Below, piece by piece: positions 16,278-23,531 of a stretch of 39,413 nt of DNA. The notes under the pieces are model-generated. The model did no database searches. It was not told where the DNA came from and saw only the letters and a list, made by a program, of their open reading frames with translations. The position numbers and the translations under genes are program-made. This DNA is from JAKJBL01 sp964461335 (GTDB lineage: Bacteria; Bacillota; Clostridia; Christensenellales; CAG-138): positions 1-39,413 of the forward strand of contig CAYWTY010000005.1 in assembly GCA_964461335.1 (NCBI GenBank). The letters are read 5' to 3'. Position 1 is the stretch's first letter. Each line of letters starts with the position of its first letter.

Positions 16278-16958
16278 ATGAGCCTTTATGATAATTTTAA
16301 TAGGGTAAAGGAAGAAATAGAAGGTGCCTGTGCTTCATCAGGCAGAAGTTCAGATGAAATAACCTTAGTAGCAGTTACGAAATATGTATCCACAGAAGCT
16401 ATTGCAGCAGGCCTTGACTTGGGTCTTACGGATGTTGGCGAGAACCGAGCACAAGAACTAATTCAAAAACTTGATTTTCTAAAGTCAAGAAGCTGCAAAA
16501 TTCATTTTATTGGACAATTGCAGACAAACAAAGTAAAATATATTATAGGTAATGCGGATTTAATACAATCAGTAGACCGCATACAACTTGCTAAGGAGCT
16601 TGAACGCCAGGCAAGCATAAAGGGTCTTAAGCAAGATATACTTGTTCAAGTTAATATTGGGGATGAAAAGCAAAAGGGCGGTATAGATGGATTTTTGCTT
16701 GAGTCTTTTCTGGATGATATACTGGACATGCCCCATCTAAACGTAGTTGGTCTTATGTGCATACCGCCGGCTCTAAGTGAAGAACATTCAAGACCTTACT
16801 TTACTGCAATGCGCAGCTTGTTTGAAAAGTGTTCGAAGCTACAAGGCATAACGATGCGCTATCTATCCATGGGCATGAGCAACGATTACAGAGCTGCAAT
16901 ACTTGAAGGTGCCAACATGATACGTGTTGGAAGTGCGCTATTCGGTAGAAGAATGTAA
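16278..16958 (+). CDS. ylmE: YggS/YlmE PLP-binding protein
   Basis: A 226-residue fold-III PLP protein of the YggS/PROSC family, which buffers pyridoxal phosphate and affects amino-acid homeostasis. The PLP lysine is K35 in VAVTKYVS. GENRAQEL, HFIGQLQTNK and LSMGMSNDY near the end are diagnostic. I prefer ATG 16278 because GGGGTGGGGG just upstream is the ribosome site; an in-frame GTG at 16266 lies inside it. It sits before sepF, as ylmE does in Bacillus. Confidence 0.93.
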   Translation: MSLYDNFNRVKEEIEGACASSGRSSDEITLVAVTKYVSTEAIAAGLDLGLTDVGENRAQELIQKLDFLKSRSCKIHFIGQLQTNKVKYIIGNADLIQSVDRIQLAKELERQASIKGLKQDILVQVNIGDEKQKGGIDGFLLESFLDDILDMPHLNVVGLMCIPPALSEEHSRPYFTAMRSLFEKCSKLQGITMRYLSMGMSNDYRAAILEGANMIRVGSALFGRRM

Positions 16959-16982
16959 ACGGGCCAAATATATATGCCCGTT
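16958..16982 (+). other. Hairpin abutting the ylmE stop
   Basis: AACGGGC at 16958-16964 pairs with GCCCGTT at 16976-16982 around an 11-nt AT-rich loop, starting on the last base of the TAA stop. No T-run follows on either strand. It could be a weak terminator or an mRNA-stabilising 3' hairpin between ylmE and sepF. Confidence 0.4.
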
Positions 16983-17031
16983 ACAGATAAGCCAGGCATA
17001 TAAATAGACAGCTGTGGCAAACATGTTTTAT

Positions 17032-17064
17032 CTCCAAGCGCCAACGAAATAATTTCGTTTGGAG
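17032..17064 (+). promoter_or_regulatory. Hairpin able to mask the sepF ribosome site
   Basis: CTCCA at 17032-17036 pairs with TGGAG at 17060-17064. Inside it AACGAAA 17043-17049 pairs with TTTCGTT 17053-17059 with a 3-nt loop; a one-sided 6-nt bulge (17037-17042) joins the two stems. The 3' strand is the sepF Shine-Dalgarno (GGAGGG, 17061-17066). Confidence 0.4.
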
Positions 17065-17072
17065 GGAACAAG

Positions 17073-17519
17073 ATGGCAAAACTCTTTAGTAGGTTTCTTG
17101 ATTACATCGGTATTGAAGAAACGAACATGGAGGACGAGTACCAGGACGATTATTATGCTGAAAGCCCAGAGGAACATACAGACAACGTTGTAAACTTCAG
17201 CGCACGCGACAAACGGCGTAATAATGTAGTCAGTATGCCAGCGGCTACTCAAATGAAGATGATTGTGTATCATCCTATCAGCTATGAAGATACACAGAAT
17301 ATCATCGATAATTTAAAGAGCCGCAAACCCGTTATAGTAAATATGGAGGAGCTCGAGATTGAATGCGCCCAGCGCATACTCGACTTTATGGCAGGTGCTG
17401 TTTATGCACTTAACGGAACCATATTTAAAATTTCACGCGGGATTTTTGTGGTAGCGCCCAATAATTACGATATTATCGGCAACGGTGAAGGCGAGTTGGG
17501 CGAAGAAGGCTTAATCTGA
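17073..17519 (+). CDS. sepF: Cell division protein SepF
   Basis: A 148-residue FtsZ-binding protein that tethers and bundles FtsZ at the membrane. The N-terminal membrane-binding amphipathic helix (MAKLFSRFLDYIG) is followed by an acidic flexible stretch (about 15-50) and the SepF core from about 60 (MIVYHPISYEDTQNI, SRKPVIVNMEEL, RILDFMAGAVYALNG). It sits 114 bp after ylmE as in Bacillus, but ylmG and ylmH, which usually follow, are missing. ATG at 17073 follows TTTGGAGGGA. Confidence 0.95.
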   Translation: MAKLFSRFLDYIGIEETNMEDEYQDDYYAESPEEHTDNVVNFSARDKRRNNVVSMPAATQMKMIVYHPISYEDTQNIIDNLKSRKPVIVNMEELEIECAQRILDFMAGAVYALNGTIFKISRGIFVVAPNNYDIIGNGEGELGEEGLI

Positions 17520-17534
17520 GTTAATGGTACTCCT

Positions 17535-17565
17535 GCGCGCTGCAAACGGGCGGCGCGCTTTTTTT
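17535..17565 (+). terminator. sepF terminator
   Basis: GCGCGC at 17535-17540 pairs with GCGCGC at 17553-17558, followed by seven T. It ends the ylmE-sepF transcript before the DivIVA-domain gene. Confidence 0.85.
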
Positions 17566-17599
17566 AGGCTATTATAACGAATATTGCAGGAGAACATCT

Positions 17600-17785
17600 T
17601 TGAAAGCAGACGATATTGTAAAGCGGCGCTTTACGAAAGTGTTTCGAGGTTATGATGTAGAGGAAGTTGATTTATTTCTGGATGAAGTAATCCGCGCACT
17701 CGAGACTCTTGAAGCTGAGCGGGATCATCTTTCGGCCCGCGTAGAAGCGCTTTTGTCTAAAGTCAGCCATACGACCGAAGTTTAA
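17600..17785 (+). CDS. Minimal DivIVA-domain protein, 61 aa
   Basis: It contains only the N-terminal DivIVA lipid-binding domain: F15-R16-G17-Y18 followed by DVEEVDLFLDEVIRALETL. It then stops after a short heptad stretch, where DivIVA proteins usually continue into a tetramerising coiled coil to 150 aa or more. It can probably dimerise and perhaps bind curved membrane, but lacks the usual tail. The start is TTG at 17600 with CAGGAGA 7 nt upstream. It occupies the place of divIVA after sepF. I see no frameshifted continuation: the next 100 bp hold a terminator and a leader. Confidence 0.8.
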   Translation: MKADDIVKRRFTKVFRGYDVEEVDLFLDEVIRALETLEAERDHLSARVEALLSKVSHTTEV

Positions 17786-17792
17786 TATCAAT

Positions 17793-17827
17793 ATTAGCAG
17801 CAACTGCTAATGCTTTTGTGTTTGTTT
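17793..17827 (+). terminator. Terminator after the DivIVA-domain gene
   Basis: ATTAGCAG at 17793-17800 and CTGCTAAT at 17804-17811 form a perfect 8-bp stem with a 3-nt loop, followed by a T-rich tail (GCTTTTGTGTTTGTTT). Confidence 0.7.
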
Positions 17828-17840
17828 ATCAAAAATACAA

Positions 17841-17884
17841 ACCCGAACAAAAATCTATGCCTTGGGCACACTATTGTCGGGTGA
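17841..17884 (+). promoter_or_regulatory. Structured leader overlapping the DUF5665 ribosome site
   Basis: ACCCGAACA at 17841-17849 pairs with TGTCGGGT at 17875-17882 with one bulged A. An inner TGCC/GGCA hairpin (17858-17861 with 17865-17868) lies in the loop. The 3' arm overlaps GGGTGA (17879-17884), the likely Shine-Dalgarno for ATG 17891. Confidence 0.45.
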
Positions 17885-17890
17885 TGTTTT

Positions 17891-18187
17891 ATGGATGATC
17901 AGCATGAGCGGCTTAAAAGCATTGAGCGCAAGCTTGAGATGCTTGCAGAAAGCCTCGAAAAGGCACATTTTACTGAATATATTGAATATGTGCATAATAA
18001 ACGGCGCTTATATAGAAACGCATTTCTGTTAGGAATTTTTCGCGGGCTTGGAACTGCTGTAGGGTTTAGCTTGCTTGGCGCATTGATTATATATCTGCTG
18101 CGGGCAGTTGCAAAAACAAGCATTCCTGTTCTTGGAGAGTTTATAGCAGAGGTAATCAGGATTGTAGATGGCAAATTAAAAGGATAA
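17891..18187 (+). CDS. DUF5665 family membrane protein
   Basis: A 98-residue protein with a charged N-terminal helix (about 1-45), one transmembrane segment (about 48-73, LGIFRGLGTAVGFSLLGALI) and a C-terminal IPVLGEFIAEVIRIVD. This matches DUF5665, a Firmicutes family with no established function. It stands alone between two terminators; its ribosome site can be paired in the leader hairpin. The family name is from recalled pattern only. Confidence 0.75.
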   Translation: MDDQHERLKSIERKLEMLAESLEKAHFTEYIEYVHNKRRLYRNAFLLGIFRGLGTAVGFSLLGALIIYLLRAVAKTSIPVLGEFIAEVIRIVDGKLKG

Positions 18188-18216
18188 CGAAGTTGGTTAA
18201 GCAACCCTCCTTTTTT
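18178..18216 (+). terminator. Terminator after DUF5665
   Basis: AAAAGGA at 18178-18184 and an inner GTTG (18192-18195) pair with CAAC (18202-18205) and TCCTTTT (about 18208-18214), ending in a T6 run. The stem starts over the last codons of the DUF5665 gene. Confidence 0.55.
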
Positions 18217-18327
18217 GCAAACAATCAGAATGACCTGTGTAGCCCGTTATATGGGTTGTTGATACAAAAGAAGCACATTATGCCCAAAACTCATATAAAG
18301 GCTTCCCTGTTTACGGAGAATGCAGGC

Positions 18328-18356
18328 TTTCATGATGCTGCTATATGCAGTATAAT
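18328..18356 (+). promoter_or_regulatory. lgt promoter candidate
   Basis: A consensus TATAAT at 18351-18356 has a weak TTTCAT (18328-18333) 17 bp upstream. It would give a leader of about 30 nt before ATG 18392. The rest of the 204-bp gap (18188-18391) shows only the DUF5665 terminator. Confidence 0.5.
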
Positions 18357-18391
18357 TGTTTAAATCCAAAGCACAAACAGGAGGAAGCTTC

Positions 18392-19402
18392 ATGGTCAAC
18401 CCTGATAGAGTGGCATTTACGATTTTCGGCAAGGAAATCTATTGGTACGGTATCTTAATGGCTACAGGCATCATAATTGCCGTTTGGCTTGCAATGCGCG
18501 AAGCAAAGCGAAAAAGTATGCATGAAGATACAATACTCGATTTATGCCTAGTAATTATTCCATGCGGTGTTATTGGCGCTAGGCTTTATTATGTGCTTTT
18601 CGAGCTAAAACAGTATTTATCGAACCCAATTCGGATTCTTTACCTCTGGGAAGGCGGGCTTGCATTTTATGGGGCAGTTATCGGTGGAGTTTTGGGTCTT
18701 GTTGTGTTTGCAAAGAAGAAAAAACTGCGTGTTTTAAAACTTATGGATATAATAGCGCCCGGTTTGGTGCTTGCGCAGGCAATAGGCAGGTGGGGCAATT
18801 TTTTCAACCAAGAAGCTTTTGGTTTACCAGTTACTAACCCTAAACTGTTGTGGTTTCCCCTAACTGTTAAAATAGATGTGCCTTGGAACGGCGGGTATCA
18901 TACATTCAACTCAATGCCCTGCAGTAACCCTTATCACCTTGCCACATTTTTTTACGAGTCTATTTGGTGCGCACTTATATTTGTATTCTTATGGCTCTAT
19001 CTACGGAAACGGGCAAAGCACGATGGTGACATCTTTCTTAGCTACGCTGCCTTATACAGCTTCGAAAGAATGTTTGTTGAAGGATTGCGCGGCGACAGCC
19101 TATGGCTAGTTGAAGGTACTGTTAGGGTTTCCCAATTGCTCAGTGCGCTTGCATTTGTCGGGCTGATTGTTTTTATGCTAATCAGGTTATCCAAAGAAAA
19201 AAAGCTTGGCTACGTTATTTGGCCTTCGCCTGAGCCTGAACCCTTAGTTGAGGCTGCAACAGAGGATAAGGTTACGGAAGCCCTATGTGAGGATAGCGAT
19301 TTTGGAAAACAAAAACTTAATACAACAGGCTCTTTACCGGAAACTCCTGAAGACTCTACTAAAGCAAGCGCTTCTGATGAAGATAATGTCGAGGATAATT
19401 AG
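18392..19402 (+). CDS. lgt: Prolipoprotein diacylglyceryl transferase
   Basis: Integral membrane enzyme that adds diacylglycerol to the lipobox cysteine of prolipoproteins. The signature GRWGNFFNQEAFG is at 132-144, preceded by EGGLAFYG at 87-94. Several transmembrane helices are visible. ATG 18392 is chosen because AGGAGG lies just upstream. The C-terminal tail of about 60 residues (from about 275) is hydrophilic and acidic, rich in Glu, Asp, Ser and Thr, and not part of the catalytic fold. Two lipoproteins in this window (20887, 25115) are probable substrates. Confidence 0.95.
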   Translation: MVNPDRVAFTIFGKEIYWYGILMATGIIIAVWLAMREAKRKSMHEDTILDLCLVIIPCGVIGARLYYVLFELKQYLSNPIRILYLWEGGLAFYGAVIGGVLGLVVFAKKKKLRVLKLMDIIAPGLVLAQAIGRWGNFFNQEAFGLPVTNPKLLWFPLTVKIDVPWNGGYHTFNSMPCSNPYHLATFFYESIWCALIFVFLWLYLRKRAKHDGDIFLSYAALYSFERMFVEGLRGDSLWLVEGTVRVSQLLSALAFVGLIVFMLIRLSKEKKLGYVIWPSPEPEPLVEAATEDKVTEALCEDSDFGKQKLNTTGSLPETPEDSTKASASDEDNVEDN

Positions 19403-19447
19403 TCTGGCATTCACTAAGGGTTGTGGTTTCTATGAAAGGGGTATTTA

Positions 19448-20890
19448 ATGCGCAATCTTACTATGCTTACGGATCTTTATCAGCTTACAATGATGTATGG
19501 GTATTTCAAACATGGAATGGAAAATAACGAAGCAGTCTTTGACTTATTCTTTCGCAAAACACGTGAAAACAGTGCATATGCTGTTATGGCAGGGCTTGAA
19601 AGCGTAATAAACTATATTAATAACCTACATTTTGCTCAAGAGGATATAGATTATTTGCGCTCACTTGATTTATTCGACGAAGAGTTTTTCAATAAGTTAC
19701 GCTCTATGCGCTTTACAGGTGAGCTTTATTCTATGCCTGAAGGCACAATAGTGTTTCCTTTTGAACCGTTATTGAGAATTAAAGCGCCCATAATGGAAGC
19801 ACAGCTAATCGAAACAGCACTTCTTAACATAGTTAACCACCAGACAAATATCGCAACTAAAGCTAGCAGAGTTGTATATGCGGCAAACGGCGACGATGTG
19901 CTTGAATTTGGTCTTAGGCGCGCACAGGGGCCTGATGCCGGTATCTATGGGGCAAGGGCTGCAATAATCGGCGGATGTGTTGCAACTAGCAATGTTTATA
20001 CAGGGCAAATGTTTCATATTGCTGTTAGAGGAACGCAAGCCCATAGTTGGGTAATGAGTTTTAAGGATGAACTAACTGCGTTTCGCGCATATGCAAAAAT
20101 ATTCCCAAAAACATGCATGCTAATTGTAGATACCTATGATACTTTGCATTCCGGGATTCCTAATGCAATAAAAGTTTTTAAAGAACTGCGGGAGCAAGGG
20201 TTTGAGCCTGTAGGTATACGCTTGGATTCTGGCGACCTTGCATATCTGTCAAAAAAGGCGCGTCAAATGCTTGATAGGGCTGGGTTTGAAAAGGCGAAAA
20301 TATTCGCATCAAGCGATTTGGATGAAACTATAATACGTGATTTAAAATCGCAGGGCGCACAAATAGATGTTTGGGGAGTCGGAACAAAGCTGATAACCTC
20401 AGATGACCATCCAGCCCTTGGTGGTGTGTACAAGCTTGCTGCAGAGGTAATTGACGGCGTGATGGTGCCAAAGATTAAGCGCAGTGATAACCCTGAGAAA
20501 ATTACCAATCCTGGCTATAAGAAGGTCTACAGGCTGTATAAAAAGAAAAACGGCAAAGCAATTGCTGACCTTTTAATGCTTGAACATGAAATGATTGACC
20601 CTGAAAAACCGCTTCGTATCTTTGACCCTGTTCAAACATGGAAGTCAATGGTGCTTACTGATTTTACATGCCGAGAACTGCTCATACCCATTTTTGTAGG
20701 TGGAGAACAAGTTTATAATCCTCCACCAATTGAGGAAATACAGGAATATTCAAGAAGGGAACTTGCAAGCATGTGGGATGAATACAAGCGTCTTTTAAAC
20801 CCACATGTGTATAAGGTCGATCTGTCAGATGCTCTGTACGATTTAAAACAAAAACTTTTGAGGGAGCATTCAAACGGAGAAAAACCATGA
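19448..20890 (+). CDS. pncB: Nicotinate phosphoribosyltransferase
   Basis: NAD salvage enzyme making nicotinate mononucleotide from nicotinate, PRPP and ATP. It begins with the typical MLTDLYQLTM, contains GLRRAQGPDA, and has the phosphorylatable histidine in GTQAHSWVMSF. FEPVGIRLDSGDLAYLS holds PRPP-site residues. The length of 480 aa is normal for the bacterial class. ATG at 19448 follows AAAGGGG. Its last codon overlaps the start of the lipoprotein gene (ATGA), so the two are translated together. Confidence 0.95.
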   Translation: MRNLTMLTDLYQLTMMYGYFKHGMENNEAVFDLFFRKTRENSAYAVMAGLESVINYINNLHFAQEDIDYLRSLDLFDEEFFNKLRSMRFTGELYSMPEGTIVFPFEPLLRIKAPIMEAQLIETALLNIVNHQTNIATKASRVVYAANGDDVLEFGLRRAQGPDAGIYGARAAIIGGCVATSNVYTGQMFHIAVRGTQAHSWVMSFKDELTAFRAYAKIFPKTCMLIVDTYDTLHSGIPNAIKVFKELREQGFEPVGIRLDSGDLAYLSKKARQMLDRAGFEKAKIFASSDLDETIIRDLKSQGAQIDVWGVGTKLITSDDHPALGGVYKLAAEVIDGVMVPKIKRSDNPEKITNPGYKKVYRLYKKKNGKAIADLLMLEHEMIDPEKPLRIFDPVQTWKSMVLTDFTCRELLIPIFVGGEQVYNPPPIEEIQEYSRRELASMWDEYKRLLNPHVYKVDLSDALYDLKQKLLREHSNGEKP

Positions 20891-21381
20891 GGTCAATGCT
20901 TTTAGCCTTGTGTTTTGGAGTAGCAATGCTTGCTGGCTGCATTTCTCAGCGGCCTGTAGTTTTGCCTTACAAAACACCCACTATCCCTCAAGTGTCTGAA
21001 CCAGTACCCTCGCAACCCGTGCAAAGTTGGCATGAACAGGAGCCTGAAAAAGATGCGCTCGGTGCTGTTATACATTCACCCGAACACTATATGCGCTATT
21101 TGACTTTCTCAAATATTCGAATTTTTGAGTATGCAGGTGGAACATTTCTTGATGGTGTTTGCGAAAACACTTATCCGCTTGCACTAAATGCAGAATTTGA
21201 AATTGTTTTCTTTGACGAAGAAGAAACTGAAACTGCAAGCGCCGAGCTTTACTTGCAAAACAAAGGTGCATATTTCGAGCCAGGGAAAACAGTAGTATAC
21301 GCAGATATAGATACAGATATTGATATTCAGCTTATGCAATTCAAGCTGATTTGTGTAGAAGCCGCGTCCCCTGCTCCATGA
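20887..21381 (+). CDS. Small lipoprotein of unknown function
   Basis: A 164-residue precursor with a type II signal peptide: hydrophobic MLLALCFGVAML followed by LAGC, with C18 as the lipidated residue. A Pro-rich linker (about 24-60) leads to a beta-rich domain with NTYPLALNAEFEIVFFDEEE, possibly an immunoglobulin-like or FxLYD-type fold (inference). It overlaps pncB by four bases (ATGA) and has GGAG upstream. No specific family is recognised. It converges on the DUF3810 gene with an 82-bp gap lacking a clear terminator. Confidence 0.75.
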   Translation: MRSMLLALCFGVAMLAGCISQRPVVLPYKTPTIPQVSEPVPSQPVQSWHEQEPEKDALGAVIHSPEHYMRYLTFSNIRIFEYAGGTFLDGVCENTYPLALNAEFEIVFFDEEETETASAELYLQNKGAYFEPGKTVVYADIDTDIDIQLMQFKLICVEAASPAP

Positions 21382-21463
21382 GTGGATATTTGAGGGTGAG
21401 TGTATGCATAGCTAAAAAGGGGTAAGTGACGTTTGCTAAAATGCTAACAATATGTAGCTTTGT

Positions 21464-22603
21464 TTAACCTGTGATACCAACTCGCTCAACCCAAGCCAGC
21501 AGTAAATCAACCATTTCCCCGTAGCTTTTAACACCGCTCTCTTGGTGGTTATATTTAAGGTATCCGTCATTTACTTTAGTTACTGCTTCTTCCACAGGGC
21601 CTTTATACGCATTCCAATAGGAGTTATAGTTTGCTACATCACGTCTCATGTCTTCGCTGTATATATTCTTAAACAGCTCTTTAAATGCATCAGGCCGTTC
21701 GTTATAGAGTTCATTTCCTGCATGAACAAGTGCAAGCATTATTCCTGAATACATCAGCACAGGGTCGTTTGATGCCATACAGGCAAGATAAGCGACGAAA
21801 TTTGCCTCATCTTCCCGGGCAATCCCCAACCCATGTGCACACTCATGTGCTGCTGCAGCTGGAATAAGCAAAGCAGGCTGGTGGGTGTTTACATTTGGTT
21901 CGGCTGTGAAGGGCGAATATACACCTGAAATGCCTGCCCAGCTAAGGCCTTTAGAGGCAAAGGCAGGCTTAGGTTTTGAGGCGCGCATGCTAAACAAAGG
22001 AACAGATTTCCGTAGGTTTTCATAAGCCTTTGGAATTTGCTCAAAATAAGCAGCGGCACTGTTGGGGAGTTTGAAAATGCCGTTTTCATCTTCAGGAACA
22101 AGCTCTCTAAGCTGTACAGCTTTTTGGGCAAGCGAAAAGCAAACATGTTCCAACTCATCTGCTTGGCGCTCCCGAACATCCAGCTCGAGTAATACACCAA
22201 GCGGCGGCCGTGAATAGTTAAAACCCCACAGCAAATAGAAAGCATTAAACGTTACGCCAGCTACGATTAAAAAGGTTAGAATTAACCCGGTCAAGCGCGA
22301 CCAAGGCAAGCGTTTTAAAAGTATCCCAATCAAGGTATATACGAATAAGGCAGGAATAGATAGCATGAGTATTAAAAACAATAGTTCCGCAAAAGAAGCG
22401 GGTAGTATTCCAAACAAGCTATTTAAAACCCTGTTCAAAATAGGATAAAGTCCTTGGCTATATAGACGTTCGACCATTGCTGGATGACGACTGACGAAGG
22501 TTTTAACAATCATTCCAAATGGAATAAGCAGAACCCACGGAAGGCGAATAAGTTGAGTTTTCCATTCGGCGGAAGCTGCTTTGTTTAGCGTTTTGGTTTC
22601 CAT
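21464..22603 (-). CDS. DUF3810 membrane metallopeptidase-like protein
   Basis: A 379-residue protein with three transmembrane segments in the first 130 residues (about 20-37, 66-97, 105-127). A soluble domain follows with the zinc-peptidase motif H253-E254-C-A-H257 and a downstream EDEAN (264-268) that could give the third ligand. This matches DUF3810, a family of predicted but uncharacterised peptidases. No ribosome site precedes the in-frame ATGs at 22621, 22609 or 22603, and a TGTTATACT element overlaps the first. I therefore take ATG 22603, which may be leaderless. It is divergent from the TIM-barrel gene. Confidence 0.75.
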   Translation of the reverse strand: METKTLNKAASAEWKTQLIRLPWVLLIPFGMIVKTFVSRHPAMVERLYSQGLYPILNRVLNSLFGILPASFAELLFLILMLSIPALFVYTLIGILLKRLPWSRLTGLILTFLIVAGVTFNAFYLLWGFNYSRPPLGVLLELDVRERQADELEHVCFSLAQKAVQLRELVPEDENGIFKLPNSAAAYFEQIPKAYENLRKSVPLFSMRASKPKPAFASKGLSWAGISGVYSPFTAEPNVNTHQPALLIPAAAAHECAHGLGIAREDEANFVAYLACMASNDPVLMYSGIMLALVHAGNELYNERPDAFKELFKNIYSEDMRRDVANYNSYWNAYKGPVEEAVTKVNDGYLKYNHQESGVKSYGEMVDLLLAWVERVGITG

Positions 22604-22609
22604 GCGCAT

Positions 22610-22618
22610 AGTATAACA
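22610..22618 (-). promoter_or_regulatory. Extended -10 of the DUF3810 gene
   Basis: On the minus strand TGT precedes TATACT (22615-22610). Transcription would begin about 7 nt on, at or next to the ATG at 22603. The -35 is poor, as is common with an extended -10. Confidence 0.4.
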
Positions 22619-22668
22619 CATTTATAAAATAGAGTAAGAACAAAAACCTTTCCTCTGCTGGAAGGGAA

Positions 22669-22677
22669 TGTTATACT
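22669..22677 (+). promoter_or_regulatory. Extended -10 of the TIM-barrel gene
   Basis: The same nine bases, TGTTATACT, appear on the plus strand at 22669-22677 about 24 nt before the TTG start. No good -35 is visible. With the minus copy it makes a divergent promoter pair about 50 bp apart. Confidence 0.45.
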
Positions 22678-22700
22678 AAAAATATTCAGGAGGGGTTTAA

Positions 22701-23504
22701 TTGCAGGTTGGCATATCTACGGCAAGCCTGTTTGGCAAATATAGTGTTGAGGATGCCCCTGCTCGCATTGCAGCGTTTGGGGCTTCAATTTGCGAAGTGT
22801 TCCTTAACACTTTTTCAGAATACCATAATGAATTCATAAAGATGTTATTTGAGCGAATCAATAAGCATAATTTACGCGTATACAGCATTCACCCAATGGG
22901 AACGCAGTTTGAACCGCAGCTGTTTTCTCCACATTTAAGGCAAAGAGAAGATGCATTCCGTATTTTTGAGCAGGTGCTGCAGGCAGGAAAGGTGCTTGGG
23001 GCAAGCTGTTATGTCATGCATGGACCATCTACTATGTATGGCGCCGTCAGAAACATGGAAATTCAACGAATAGGGCCTATTGTACAAAGCCTCTGTGAAA
23101 TGGCAGCAGAATACGGACTAATTCTTGCATGGGAAAACGTAAGCTGGTGCCTTTTCCATGAACCGTCATTTGGGTTGCGCCTTTTGGAAGCGACAAAAGC
23201 CGATGATTTGCGCTTTACTTTGGATATAAAGCAAGCAGTTCGCAGCGGTTATTCGCCACTTGAATACGTAGAAGCAATAGGGGAGAGGCTTGTAAACCTG
23301 CATATATGCGATTATTCGAATTCTTCGGGCTGTGTGCAGCCTATTTTGCCTGGGAGAGGGCAATGTGACCTTGAAAGGCTATATTCTGCATTATTAAAAA
23401 AGAGTTATAAAGGCCCCGCAATTCTTGAAGTTTACAGCGACCTTTACAAGAATGAGGATGAACTATTTGAAAGTTTTACTTTTGTACGCGATTCTCTAAA
23501 GTGA
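22701..23504 (+). CDS. Sugar phosphate isomerase/epimerase-like TIM-barrel protein
   Basis: A 267-residue xylose-isomerase-like TIM barrel (AP endonuclease 2 superfamily). Typical barrel strands are MQVGISTAS at the start, YSIHPMG, YVMHGPST, ILAWENVSW, LRFTLDIKQA, VNLHICDYS and GPAILEVYSD, carrying the His, Glu and Asp metal ligands of the fold. The substrate is unknown: members include sugar isomerases, inosose dehydratases and endonuclease IV. The start is TTG at 22701 with AGGAGGGG at about 22689. It lies 27 bp upstream of pgi and is likely in the same operon, which favours a sugar role (inference). Confidence 0.8.
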   Translation: MQVGISTASLFGKYSVEDAPARIAAFGASICEVFLNTFSEYHNEFIKMLFERINKHNLRVYSIHPMGTQFEPQLFSPHLRQREDAFRIFEQVLQAGKVLGASCYVMHGPSTMYGAVRNMEIQRIGPIVQSLCEMAAEYGLILAWENVSWCLFHEPSFGLRLLEATKADDLRFTLDIKQAVRSGYSPLEYVEAIGERLVNLHICDYSNSSGCVQPILPGRGQCDLERLYSALLKKSYKGPAILEVYSDLYKNEDELFESFTFVRDSLK

Positions 23505-23531
23505 AAACAAAGAATAATAGGAGGTATATCC

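Noticed and set aside
16958..16982. Intrinsic terminator after ylmE
   Set aside because: The stem is good but no T-run follows on either strand; listed only as a hairpin.
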